Notes: generated by a model not told the origin, from the sequence alone. Shown: positions 1-7,165, numbered from the stretch's first letter. The stretch: 10,112 nucleotides of DNA from JAFDVL01 sp043736395 (GCA_043736395.1 JAYTCQ010000057.1:1-10112), one strand, 5' to 3'. Translations and numbers: made by a program.

Positions 1-53
1 ATGGCGATGTTTGGTGTACTGTAGATTTTGTCTTCCACAGTGAACCATTTCAT
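1..53 (-). CDS. Possible 5' end of a divergent gene (partial, uncertain)
   Basis: An ATG at 53 on the minus strand opens a frame that runs off the left edge and reads MKWFTVEDKIYSTPNIA. The stretch is too short to assign to a family. It has protein-like composition and would diverge from ygfZ. The ribosome-binding signal is weak: GAGGAGAGGG lies about 16 bases upstream, farther than usual. An in-frame stop lies a short way upstream, so no longer start is available. It could equally be a chance open frame. Confidence 0.25.
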   Translation of the reverse strand, partial: MKWFTVEDKIYSTPNIA

Positions 54-191
54 CGCCTTTTTTGTGAAGCCCTCTCCTCATTTTTTGTCCGCACTATTGT
101 GTGAACAGAAACGAGGAAAAGATGTAGAGTTGTATCTTGGGAAAACAGGTTTTCTCAATTCAAAAATGGCTGAATAACTTAGCTTTCATTT

Positions 192-1235
192 ATGTCCCTA
201 CAAGCAGTCAACATCTCCATCATCAACATCACCACCCCGCGTGATTTCGGCAATGTTTGCGCTGAACATCATGCCTTGCTTCACTCTGCTGCCGTAGCCG
301 AAATTCCGTTCACGGCGATCCTTGAACTCACGGGGAAAAATTCCATTCAATTCATCAACGGCTTAATCACGAATGACGTGAAAGCCCTGAAAACAGGGGA
401 TGGGACGCTCGCGGCGTTTTTGAATGTACAAGGAAAAATTATCAGCCTCTGCCGTTTTTATCAGGTGGGCGAAAAGCTCCTGATTGAATTTAACGGTGCG
501 AATCGGGAAACAATTTTCAAGAACCTGAGCCGCTTCGTACCCGCCGGAGAATTTTTTGTCAAAGATGTTTCAGGTGAGAAAAATGTTCTGACTTTGCAGG
601 GACCGAACGCGGCTGAAATTTTGTCGAAATTGATGAATCAATCAATCGAAGCCGAACCGGAATATCGAAATTTTTCTGCGACGATCAACGGCGTAGAAAT
701 CCTGATCGCTTCATATTTTCGCGGCAGCACAATTGGTTTTGATCTTTTCGTTCCTGCAAATTCCAAAGCCGAAATTCGTCAAGCATTAATCGAAGCCGGA
801 GCCGTCGCCGCTGGCAGTGAAGCGCTGGAAATCTTCCGCCTCGAAGCTGGAATTCCGCGTGATGGCGTAGACTTTTCCGACGCGAATATTTTACTTGAAA
901 CAGGGCTTGATAAATCCGTGAGTTACACCAAAGGCTGCTACCTCGGACAAGAAGTAATCGCCCGTATTCATTGGCGCGGACAGCCCGCGAAACAATTACG
1001 AGGATTACTGATCGAAGCCGAAAACGCTCCTGAAAAAGGTGCGGAATTGTGGGCGGAAGACGGCAAAAAAATCGGCGAAATTACCAGCAGTGTGAAAAGC
1101 CTTGTGCTTGATCGCTTCATCGCGCTCGGCTACGTCCATCGTTATTATTTGACGGTCGGAACAAAATTTATTTTGAAATCCGGTGACGCAAAAATTGGCT
1201 CCGCGACTGTAGCCGAAACTCCATTCAAAGCATGA
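192..1235 (+). CDS. ygfZ: YgfZ/GcvT-type folate-binding protein
   Basis: This 347-residue protein matches the YgfZ family of folate-binding proteins, which are related to the glycine-cleavage T protein (GcvT). The family helps assemble or repair certain Fe-S enzymes in the cytoplasm. Its diagnostic motif K-G-C-Y-x-G-Q-E is at residues 247-254 with the conserved cysteine at 249, followed by the expected 'RIHWRGQPAKQLRGL' segment that opens the C-terminal barrel. The N-terminal part 'LTGKNSIQFINGLITNDVK' is the usual GcvT-like start. Length is close to the E. coli protein (about 326). The ATG at 192 is kept because the family homology begins around residue 35 and no better start is seen; no clear ribosome-binding site precedes it. 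The stop overlaps the start of the next ORF (ATGA), suggesting translational coupling. The cysteine motif separates it from a true GcvT. Confidence 0.9.
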   Translation: MSLQAVNISIINITTPRDFGNVCAEHHALLHSAAVAEIPFTAILELTGKNSIQFINGLITNDVKALKTGDGTLAAFLNVQGKIISLCRFYQVGEKLLIEFNGANRETIFKNLSRFVPAGEFFVKDVSGEKNVLTLQGPNAAEILSKLMNQSIEAEPEYRNFSATINGVEILIASYFRGSTIGFDLFVPANSKAEIRQALIEAGAVAAGSEALEIFRLEAGIPRDGVDFSDANILLETGLDKSVSYTKGCYLGQEVIARIHWRGQPAKQLRGLLIEAENAPEKGAELWAEDGKKIGEITSSVKSLVLDRFIALGYVHRYYLTVGTKFILKSGDAKIGSATVAETPFKA

Positions 1236-1513
1236 ACGAAACATCTTCCAATTGGGATTTAGAAGCGGCGGAAACGGCGTACACGGTGATCGCCAGCTAC
1301 GTCGAGCATACGCAAATTTCAGGCATCATTATTGCGCTACTCGCGAGTCACATCGGCGAAGAACGATTGAAGCCTCTCGTCGAAAGTGAGCATTGGAAAA
1401 ATTACATGGCGAGCAAACGCGATCTCGAAGCGGCGCAGAAAGACATTCAAACGCTCACGAAAATGATTGAAGAAATGCGAGAAAAAAGAATAGACCACGG
1501 ATCGGACGGATAA
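1232..1513 (+). CDS. Small helical protein of unknown function, C-terminus supplied by a repeat
   Basis: A 93-residue ORF that I do not recognise. It overlaps the ygfZ stop by 4 bases (ATGA), an arrangement typical of a co-translated pair. Residues 1-55 are predicted helical with one hydrophobic stretch ('ISGIIIALLASHIG'). Residues 58-88 are charged and heptad-like ('DLEAAQKDIQTLTKMIEEMR'), so a short coiled coil is likely. There is no signal peptide. The last eight codons and the stop lie inside the left arm of a 96-bp imperfect palindrome (1489-1584). The natural end of the protein was therefore probably replaced by repeat sequence, and the ancestral gene may have ended elsewhere. The overlap with ygfZ makes a real gene likely, but function is unknown. 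Confidence 0.6.
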   Translation: MNETSSNWDLEAAETAYTVIASYVEHTQISGIIIALLASHIGEERLKPLVESEHWKNYMASKRDLEAAQKDIQTLTKMIEEMREKRIDHGSDG

Positions 1514-1584
1514 TACGGGTTTACGCGGATCTGAAAATTCAGACCCGCGTGAACCCGCAAAATCCGCTTGATCGGCGGTCTATT
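1489..1584. repeat. 96-bp imperfect palindrome
   Basis: The sequence is dyad-symmetric about 1536/1537. The inner arms 1516-1535 and 1538-1557 (20 bases each) pair with only one G-T wobble and one mismatch around a 2-base centre. The outer arms begin with AATAGACC at 1489 and end with GGTCTATT at 1584, with interrupted pairing between. It covers the 3' end and stop of the 93-residue ORF and reaches to 25 bases before the preferred start of the S41 peptidase. No T-tract follows, so it is more like a dispersed REP/MITE-type element than a factor-independent terminator. No second copy is in the window. Confidence 0.75.
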
Positions 1585-1608
1585 GTATTGCCCCAAACAC
1601 AAAAAAAT

Positions 1609-3060
1609 ATGAAAAAAATAAATGTAGTAAATTGGTTTTCATTTGTGTGCGGCTTGCGCCATGAACATCGGTACAGTACGAGGAGCGGTAGCGACTTGGT
1701 AAATGCGACGAGTTACCAAGTCGCTACCGCTCCTCGTACCGTACCGCGCCGTTCGGCGCATAAAAATCAAAATCGTCCGCAATTTCAAACCACCATACAA
1801 TTCATTTTTACCCTGATTTTATTGGGCTTTGCTTCACTCACCGCTTCCTACGCGCAAGAAGCCGCGCCGCTTTCCGCCAAAGATCGCAAGCAAATTTCTG
1901 AACAGGTTTGGGAAACCGTCAACGACAAATACTACGATCCAAAACTGAACGGCATTGATTGGAAAGACATCCGAAAAAAATACAAAGATAAGCTGGAAAA
2001 TGCTCCGAACGATGCTGAATTTTACCGTTTGATGAATTTGATGGTGAGCGAATTGCACGACGCGCATACGCGGATTCGTGATCCTTACAAACGAATTTTA
2101 TTTGATCGAATGGAAGCCGTCTCCGCCGGAATTTCTATCGGCGAAGTCGAAGGGCAAAACGTAATTCTGAATGTCCTCCCCGGTTCCGATGCTGAAAAAG
2201 CGAAGATCAAACCAGGGATGATCGTCCGCGCCATAGACAAAAAGCCTATCGAAGAACGCCTGAAAGAAATCGCACAATCCATGATCACTTCGTCTTCCGA
2301 ACGCGCTACGAAAACGATGGTATATAACGCGTTACTGGACGGTGTCGAGGGCGCAAAAGTGACGTTGTGGTTAGAAAATCCTGACGATGCGACGAAGTTT
2401 CTGGAAGTCGAGTTGACACGGAAAATTTATTCGACGGCGGTGCAGGTGACGAGTACGAAATTGAGTTCCGGCTATGGCTACATTCGGCTCAATCGTTGGA
2501 AAGACCCCGCGCACGAACAATTTCGACAGGCATTATTGGGGCTTCGCGAGACGCCGGGATTGGTGATTGACCTGCGTGGCAACGGTGGCGGTTCGCCTTC
2601 TGAAGTGAACGGCATCGGCAGCTATTTCTTCCCGAATACGGTTTCATTTGGGAAATTTATTCGCCGTTCAGGGCGTCCGGTAGACATTGAAAGCGGAAAA
2701 CCCGGCGTGCAAATTTATCAAAACCCCGTAGTCATTTTGATGAACGAATCTTCCGGCAGCGGCTCCGAATTATTCGCCGCCGCGATGCAGGAACTCGGAC
2801 GCGCCGTAGTCATCGGACGCCAAAGCTGCGGCTGTTTGCTGGCTGCGACACGAAGAAAATTAACCGGTGGCAGCGAACTCAACGTCAGCGAATTCGGCTA
2901 CGTTTCCCCCAAAGGAAATCGCATCGAAGGCAGCGGCGTGACTCCTGATGTCGTCGTGCCGCTAACGATTGACGACATCCGCGAACGCAAAGATGTAGTG
3001 CTCGCGGAAGCGGAACGAATTTTGAAAAATGGGAAGCAGCCGATGGTTGAGAGTCGGTGA
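1609..3060 (+). CDS. Secreted S41-family (C-terminal processing protease-like) peptidase with PDZ domain
   Basis: From the ATG at 1609 this is 483 residues. An in-frame ATG at 1549 exists but lies inside a repeat, so 1609 is preferred. The order is a long leader, a hydrophobic export segment ('FIFTLILLGFASLTASYA', cleavage likely after A82), a helical S41 N-terminal region, a PDZ-like domain (about 165-270) and the S41 catalytic domain (about 285-460). Core motifs are 'GYGYIRLNRW', 'LVIDLRGNGGG' and 'NESSGSGSELFAAAMQE'. By alignment the nucleophile is S384. The general-base lysine expected 25 residues later (GKG in CtpA/Tsp) is cysteine C409 in 'SCGCLL', so the classical Ser-Lys dyad is incomplete. 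Residues 21-46 are encoded entirely by a 78-bp palindromic repeat, in frame, ahead of the export signal. Activity and export efficiency are therefore uncertain. The downstream secreted-protein gene begins at its stop. Confidence 0.88.
   Translation: MKKINVVNWFSFVCGLRHEHRYSTRSGSDLVNATSYQVATAPRTVPRRSAHKNQNRPQFQTTIQFIFTLILLGFASLTASYAQEAAPLSAKDRKQISEQVWETVNDKYYDPKLNGIDWKDIRKKYKDKLENAPNDAEFYRLMNLMVSELHDAHTRIRDPYKRILFDRMEAVSAGISIGEVEGQNVILNVLPGSDAEKAKIKPGMIVRAIDKKPIEERLKEIAQSMITSSSERATKTMVYNALLDGVEGAKVTLWLENPDDATKFLEVELTRKIYSTAVQVTSTKLSSGYGYIRLNRWKDPAHEQFRQALLGLRETPGLVIDLRGNGGGSPSEVNGIGSYFFPNTVSFGKFIRRSGRPVDIESGKPGVQIYQNPVVILMNESSGSGSELFAAAMQELGRAVVIGRQSCGCLLAATRRKLTGGSELNVSEFGYVSPKGNRIEGSGVTPDVVVPLTIDDIRERKDVVLAEAERILKNGKQPMVESR
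1669..1746. repeat. Palindromic repeat family A, copy 1, inside the S41 gene
   Basis: Two 34-base arms (1669-1702 and 1713-1746) are exact inverse complements except for one A-C mismatch (1675/1740), around a 10-base loop. The core begins CGGTACAGTACGAGG. It is 78 bp long, exactly 26 codons in phase with the S41 frame, and adds no stop. An outer pair TGCGCC (1655-1660) and GGCGCA (1755-1760) sits on the same axis after an unpaired 8-base collar, so the element may be 106 bp. The second copy is at 4165-4246. Confidence 0.92.
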
Positions 3061-3071
3061 GATTGGAAAAT

Positions 3072-3656
3072 ATGAAATTCTTCTCATTATTAATATTGTT
3101 GTTTGTTTTCAGTACCTGTTATGCGCAAGAACAGGAAACTGATCCTGCAACGATATTACGAACGAGTAAAGGGAATCTAAAAGTATCACGAATTTTCAAA
3201 GAATCTTCGGTTTTACCAGTCACAAATAAAGATGCTGAAATATATCGGATGTCGTTCCTTCCAACGTTCTACAATCCCGTTAAAATTCGAATCGAGAAAC
3301 ATAAGAATAAATATTTTATTGTGGCAAAACGTCTCAGTGGACAAGGTGGTTACGATCCAGGCAAACTCAAATCTCAAAAACAACGTATTCTCAAACGAGC
3401 TGATTGGAAAAGATTAACTACTCTATTGGATTCCGCCAATTTCTGGGAAATGCCTTATCTGAAAAAAGAAGCAGAACCAAATAGTAACGGAGAAACGACT
3501 ATCTGCTTGGATGGTTCTGAGTGGGTGCTTGAAGGTGTAAAAAATGGAAAGCTTCATGTTGTATTTCGGTATTGTTCAGATGAAAAAGAATACAACGCAA
3601 TTGGTTATTATTTGGTCAAATTATCAGGGCTAAAAATCAATTGGCGTGATCTTTAA
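3072..3656 (+). CDS. Secreted protein of unknown function
   Basis: A 194-residue protein from the ATG at 3072. A GTG at 3057 would add five residues and overlap the S41 stop, but the ATG gives a clean signal peptide (MKFFSLLILLFVFSTCYA, then QEQE), so it is preferred. The mature part has no catalytic motif I recognise. The stretch 'FWEMP...DGSEWVLEGVKNGKLHVVFRYC' resembles a conserved pattern in exported hypothetical proteins of environmental bacteria (from memory, not searched). It starts 11 bases after the S41 stop, so co-transcription is likely, and both products are exported. The gene is visibly more AT-rich than its neighbours, which could mean later acquisition or relaxed codon use. Location is probably periplasmic or outer-surface. 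Confidence 0.75.
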   Translation: MKFFSLLILLFVFSTCYAQEQETDPATILRTSKGNLKVSRIFKESSVLPVTNKDAEIYRMSFLPTFYNPVKIRIEKHKNKYFIVAKRLSGQGGYDPGKLKSQKQRILKRADWKRLTTLLDSANFWEMPYLKKEAEPNSNGETTICLDGSEWVLEGVKNGKLHVVFRYCSDEKEYNAIGYYLVKLSGLKINWRDL

Positions 3657-3668
3657 TTTTGGAAAATT

Positions 3669-4136
3669 ATGTCCCAACGAATTCGACTCGCATTAGTTAG
3701 TTTCTGGTTAGGCGCGATGGCGTTATTCACTACGTCTGTGGCGCGGGCGGCGTTTGCCGTACTTCCTACGCGGCGGATGGCGGGGGATTTGGTGTCGCCG
3801 ATTTTGAAGGACTTGGAATATTTTGGCTTGGCGATGAGCGCGATTTTAATGGCGCTGCTCTTGCTTTCGGGGGAAGTCAAACGTACAAGATATTACGTTG
3901 AATTTATCGTTTATTTGCTCGCGCTGATTGGTACGGCGACGGCGCGATTTGTGGTCGCGGCGAAAATCCATGACATTCGCGCCACGTTCGGCGACAAGCT
4001 GGATACGCTCGCACTGACGGATCCGACGAAGGTTTTATTCGGACAACTGCACGGGCTTTCGGTGGGCTTGACGGGACTGAATATTATTTTCGCGTTGGTC
4101 GTCATTGTGGTGTTGGTGCGAGAACCACGAACATAA
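3669..4136 (+). CDS. DUF4149-like four-helix membrane protein
   Basis: This 155-residue integral membrane protein has four predicted helices: about 8-30, 50-68, 75-97 and 130-151. The layout fits the DUF4149/TMEM205-like group: a first helix with 'FWLGAMALFTTSVARAAF', a cytoplasmic 'LPTRRMAGDLVSP' loop, arginines before helix 3, and 'FGQLHGLSVGLTGLN' entering helix 4. Function in that family is not established. It starts 12 bases after the previous stop, with a weak GGAAAA purine run upstream, so it may be the last gene of the S41 transcript. The 82-bp palindrome that follows (4165-4246) separates it from dinG. It is unlikely to be a transporter in its own right, being short and without polar substrate motifs. 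Confidence 0.75.
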   Translation: MSQRIRLALVSFWLGAMALFTTSVARAAFAVLPTRRMAGDLVSPILKDLEYFGLAMSAILMALLLLSGEVKRTRYYVEFIVYLLALIGTATARFVVAAKIHDIRATFGDKLDTLALTDPTKVLFGQLHGLSVGLTGLNIIFALVVIVVLVREPRT

Positions 4137-4164
4137 TGGTTACAGAAAAAATTACATAATGCAG

Positions 4165-4246
4165 AGCGGTACAGTACGAGGAGCGATAGCGACTTGGTAA
4201 ATACGACGAGTTACCAAGTCGCTATCGCTCCTCGTACTGTACCGCT
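4165..4246. repeat. Palindromic repeat family A, copy 2, between genes
   Basis: Two perfectly complementary 36-base arms (4165-4200 and 4211-4246) surround a 10-base loop. Over the shared 78-bp core it differs from copy 1 at four positions, all transitions. One pair of changes is compensatory: G1688-C1727 in copy 1 is A4186-T4225 here. Another difference repairs the A-C mismatch of copy 1 to A-T, and the fourth is in the loop. It lies 28 bases after the DUF4149-like gene and 52 before dinG. It could stop or protect transcripts, but no T-tract follows. Confidence 0.93.
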
Positions 4247-4286
4247 TTGTGAATTGCACAACTGCCCAAACCTCGCTTGATTGCGC

Positions 4287-4292
4287 TACAAT
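4287..4292 (+). promoter_or_regulatory. Possible -10 box of dinG
   Basis: TACAAT lies 6 bases before the preferred dinG start at 4299. If used, transcription would begin at or next to the ATG and give a leaderless mRNA. This would agree with the lack of a ribosome-binding site. No convincing -35 hexamer is found at the usual spacing, so the call is weak. Confidence 0.3.
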
Positions 4293-4298
4293 AAAATA

Positions 4299-6305
4299 AT
4301 GGAAACAATTTTTGGCCCCGACGGTCTGATCGCAAAACATCATCCTGATTACGAATATCGCCCCGGACAAGTCGCGATGGCAAATGCCGTAGCCGATGCG
4401 CTCTCCGGCAATAATCACCTCCTCGTCGAAGCCGGAACGGGTACGGGCAAGACGCTCGCGTATCTCGTCCCTGCGATTGCGACGGGCAAGCGCGTGATTA
4501 TTTCGACGGGCACGAAGAACCTGCAAGAACAGCTTTTTTATAAAGACATTCCGTTTTTACAATCCATCATTCCGAAGCCGTTCAAGGCGACGTATCTCAA
4601 AGGTCGCTCAAATTATTTATGTTTGCAAAAATTGCAGCGAGCCGAGATGAGTCCGGTTTTAGAGGGCTTGGACGAAGTGGATTACTTTGACGAAGTGCGG
4701 CGATGGGCTTACGAAAGCGGCACGGGAGATCGTGCGGAACTCGCTACATTGCCTGATAACATTGGCTTCTGGCGACATATTGATGCGCGGTCTGAATCCT
4801 GTATCGGTTCGAAATGTCCGAATTTTGAGCCGTGCTTTATCACGAAAGCCAGGCAGGCTTCGCTGGAAGCGGACATCGTGATTGTCAATCATCATTTATT
4901 TTTTGCGGATTTAGCGCTGCGCGGTCGCGAGTATGGGCAAGTGCTGCCGGATTATAGCGCGGTAATTTTTGATGAAGCGCATCAGATTGAAGACATCGCT
5001 TCGCAGTATTTTGGCAATCAGGTTTCGGGTTATCAAATCGAAGATTTAGTCCGCGACGCTTCACGCTTGATGATTCAGGATGTCGCGGCGGCGATGGAAG
5101 TGACCAAAGCCGGGGCGCGCGTGACGCGCTTTGCCGATCAATTTTGGGTATGTTTTTTGGGGACGGATCGTGAAGCTTCGATACCAGTTACGCTGCGCGG
5201 TGATGGACGTTTTGCAATTCGGCAGGCGATGTTTGTCCGAAAAAATCGCAGTGGAGAATTTGAATCAACGCCGATTGGCGAACGATTTACGAATCTCAAA
5301 AATGCACTGGAACGATTGAAAAGTGCGCTCGCTGTCATCAAAGACCCGCCGTCAGAAATGGACGCTGTGACGCGCCGTTTAGACCAAATTTTATTTGATC
5401 TTGAATTCATTATTCTCGGCGATGACCGCAATTTTATTTACTGGTGCGAACGGCGCGGGCGCGGCGTATTTTTGCAGGCGACGCCAATTGATGTTTCCGG
5501 TTTGCTCAACGATAAACTCTTCAATGTTCCGGCGGAAGTCGAAGGGCGCATCGAATCCGTCGTCATGACTTCAGCAACATTGACCAGTAATAATTCTTTT
5601 GAATTTATTAAGGAACGACTCGGCGTTGAGAAATCCGATGAATTAATTGCCGAATCAAATTTCGATTATCAGCAGCAGGCGTTGTTATATTTGCCAACGG
5701 ATTTGCCTGACCCGCGCGATGCGAATTTCACGAACCTCGCCGCCGCAGAAATTGTCAAAATTTTGAAGGCTACACGGGGACGCGCGTTTGTGCTTTGCAC
5801 CAGCAATAGTTCAATGGGAATGTTGCGCGATTTGGTCGCCGAAGAAGTTGATTTCCCGATCTTCAAACAAGGCGATGGTTCGCGTTCAGGACTGTTGGAT
5901 GCGTTTCGTCAGACGCCAAATTCTGTGTTGTTTGCGACTTCAAGTTTTTGGCAAGGAATTGACGTACGCGGCGAAGCGTTGTCGTGTGTGATTATTGATA
6001 AGCTCCCGTTCGCTGTGCCTTCTGACCCGGTCGTAGCGGCGCGGCAAAGATTTATTGATGACACCGGAGGCAGCAGCTTCAGCGATTATTCTGTCCCGTC
6101 CGCGATTATTGCGTTGAAGCAGGGACTCGGCAGATTGATTCGTAGCGCGACAGATCGCGGCGTGTTATGTGTTCTTGATCCGCGTCTGACGACGAAGGCG
6201 TACGGCAAGACGTTTTTGAATAGTTTGCCGCCGTGCAAAATTACGCATCAGATTTCGGATGTGGAAAATTTTTTCTCAGATGAAGATAAATCGGTAAATT
6301 TCTAA
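4299..6305 (+). CDS. dinG: DinG/XPD-family Fe-S superfamily 2 DNA helicase
   Basis: A 668-residue protein from the ATG at 4299; a TTG at 4281 would add six residues and is less likely. It is an ATP-driven 5'-3' helicase of the DinG/YoaA-XPD type, expected to resolve R-loops, D-loops or damaged forks in the cytoplasm. Visible motifs are 'YRPGQ' near the start, Walker A GTGTGKT (46-52) and Walker B DEAH (225-228). Four cysteines (C108, C168, C173, C179) lie between the Walker motifs, exactly where the 4Fe-4S cluster sits in this family. Later come 'VVMTSATL', 'FATSSFWQGIDVRG' (motif V) and 'QGLGRLIR' (motif VI, 608-615). There is no N-terminal exonuclease domain, unlike Gram-positive DinG. The stop overlaps the stop of the convergent anti-sigma-like gene by 4 bases. 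YoaA is the closest alternative name. Confidence 0.93.
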   Translation: METIFGPDGLIAKHHPDYEYRPGQVAMANAVADALSGNNHLLVEAGTGTGKTLAYLVPAIATGKRVIISTGTKNLQEQLFYKDIPFLQSIIPKPFKATYLKGRSNYLCLQKLQRAEMSPVLEGLDEVDYFDEVRRWAYESGTGDRAELATLPDNIGFWRHIDARSESCIGSKCPNFEPCFITKARQASLEADIVIVNHHLFFADLALRGREYGQVLPDYSAVIFDEAHQIEDIASQYFGNQVSGYQIEDLVRDASRLMIQDVAAAMEVTKAGARVTRFADQFWVCFLGTDREASIPVTLRGDGRFAIRQAMFVRKNRSGEFESTPIGERFTNLKNALERLKSALAVIKDPPSEMDAVTRRLDQILFDLEFIILGDDRNFIYWCERRGRGVFLQATPIDVSGLLNDKLFNVPAEVEGRIESVVMTSATLTSNNSFEFIKERLGVEKSDELIAESNFDYQQQALLYLPTDLPDPRDANFTNLAAAEIVKILKATRGRAFVLCTSNSSMGMLRDLVAEEVDFPIFKQGDGSRSGLLDAFRQTPNSVLFATSSFWQGIDVRGEALSCVIIDKLPFAVPSDPVVAARQRFIDDTGGSSFSDYSVPSAIIALKQGLGRLIRSATDRGVLCVLDPRLTTKAYGKTFLNSLPPCKITHQISDVENFFSDEDKSVNF

Positions 6306-7150
6306 TGCGGTGCGCAGGCATCCCCAAACGCTGCATTCCAATTCGGATCAACACGCGGACGAAATAGAATTCGATCAAGGATGGCTTCCTGGGCAAAAGT
6401 CTTCGTCCTGCCGCCAAAGCGGTACACCATTCGCGTAGATTTATTATCAATCATCTTCATCATAAATCCTGTCGTTGACGAAGCGAGTTTGCTGAACTTC
6501 ATAGGCGAAGGCTCCGCAGGTCGAGCGAAAATTGTTGCAGGCAAATCAAAATTATTTCTAGCCAGCACTGCAAATGGCGAATCAGAAATATAAGCTGTCT
6601 CGGCAAAATTTTGTTTTTGTACTGGCAGTTCCGGGATTTGAATGCTGCGGATCGGGCGTAAATTTGGCGTGATGAGGCGAGGCACTTCCGGCGCGACATC
6701 CGGCACTTGCGAAGCGAGTTCAGCCTTCACTGTCACTGCTTCTTCGTGCGTGGGAGGTGCGACAACGTATCGGATTTGCGGCTTCGATTTTGTATTCGTA
6801 TAAATAATTTTCGTGACGATTTTTTCTTGTATGACGGGGACTTCAATAATTTTTGTTTTTGGAATTTGCGCAACAACGGTTGGAACCGTCGCCGGTTTTT
6901 GCTTCACGAATAAAGAAAATAAAAATGCTCCCGCGACCAATAATAAAGCGGCTTGCGCGAAGACTAAGGGCATCGGGATTTGCACGGAAGAGGTAAATAT
7001 TTTTTTCCAGAAAGGAACACGATTGACGTGCTGACGATAATCGGACAGCACGCGTCGGTTCAATGAATTCGGCACTTCTGGCACTTCCCACGATTTGAGC
7101 AATTCGTTCAAATCGGGTTTTTCGGATGATGAATGATTTTCGTTACGCAT
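6302..7150 (-). CDS. Single-pass membrane protein, probable anti-sigma-factor type
   Basis: A 282-residue protein with an N-terminal cytoplasmic helix region (about 12-42, 'LNELLKSWEVPEVPNSL'), one membrane helix (about 59-81) and a long periplasmic part. The periplasmic part is rich in proline and valine at about 85-170 and mixed after that. The small acidic/helical N-terminus followed by one helix, encoded downstream of an ECF sigma gene on the same strand, fits a membrane anti-sigma factor. The zinc-binding H-x3-C-x2-C motif of the common ZAS class is absent, so the assignment rests on layout and context. A 13-bp inverted repeat lies 16-28 bases upstream. Its stop overlaps the convergent dinG stop. 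A membrane stress sensor or an envelope-spanning linker protein are alternatives. Confidence 0.6.
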   Translation of the reverse strand: MRNENHSSSEKPDLNELLKSWEVPEVPNSLNRRVLSDYRQHVNRVPFWKKIFTSSVQIPMPLVFAQAALLLVAGAFLFSLFVKQKPATVPTVVAQIPKTKIIEVPVIQEKIVTKIIYTNTKSKPQIRYVVAPPTHEEAVTVKAELASQVPDVAPEVPRLITPNLRPIRSIQIPELPVQKQNFAETAYISDSPFAVLARNNFDLPATIFARPAEPSPMKFSKLASSTTGFMMKMIDNKSTRMVYRFGGRTKTFAQEAILDRILFRPRVDPNWNAAFGDACAPH

Positions 7151-7165
7151 AATACTTCGTCGCTT

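Noticed and set aside
1516..1557. Factor-independent terminator after the 93-residue ORF
   Set aside because: The stem is strong but is not followed by a T-tract, and it is the centre of a larger palindrome. It is better described as a repeat.
1549..1608. Longer start of the S41 peptidase at the ATG at 1549
   Set aside because: This ATG lies inside the right arm of the palindrome at 1489-1584, and the extra 20 residues look like repeat translation. The ATG at 1609 is better placed, though its leader is still unusually long.
1669..4246. The palindromes as integron attC sites or a CRISPR-like repeat array
   Set aside because: Copies are far apart with genes between. There is no regular spacing and no attC R-box pattern, and the arms are too long and too perfect.
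4152..4526. A 124-residue minus-strand ORF across the second palindrome and the start of dinG
   Set aside because: It is formed by translating the repeat plus antisense dinG. It has no ribosome-binding site and no recognisable domain.
5138..5431. A 97-residue minus-strand ORF inside dinG
   Set aside because: It is an antisense shadow of a well-supported helicase gene and shows no start signal or domain.
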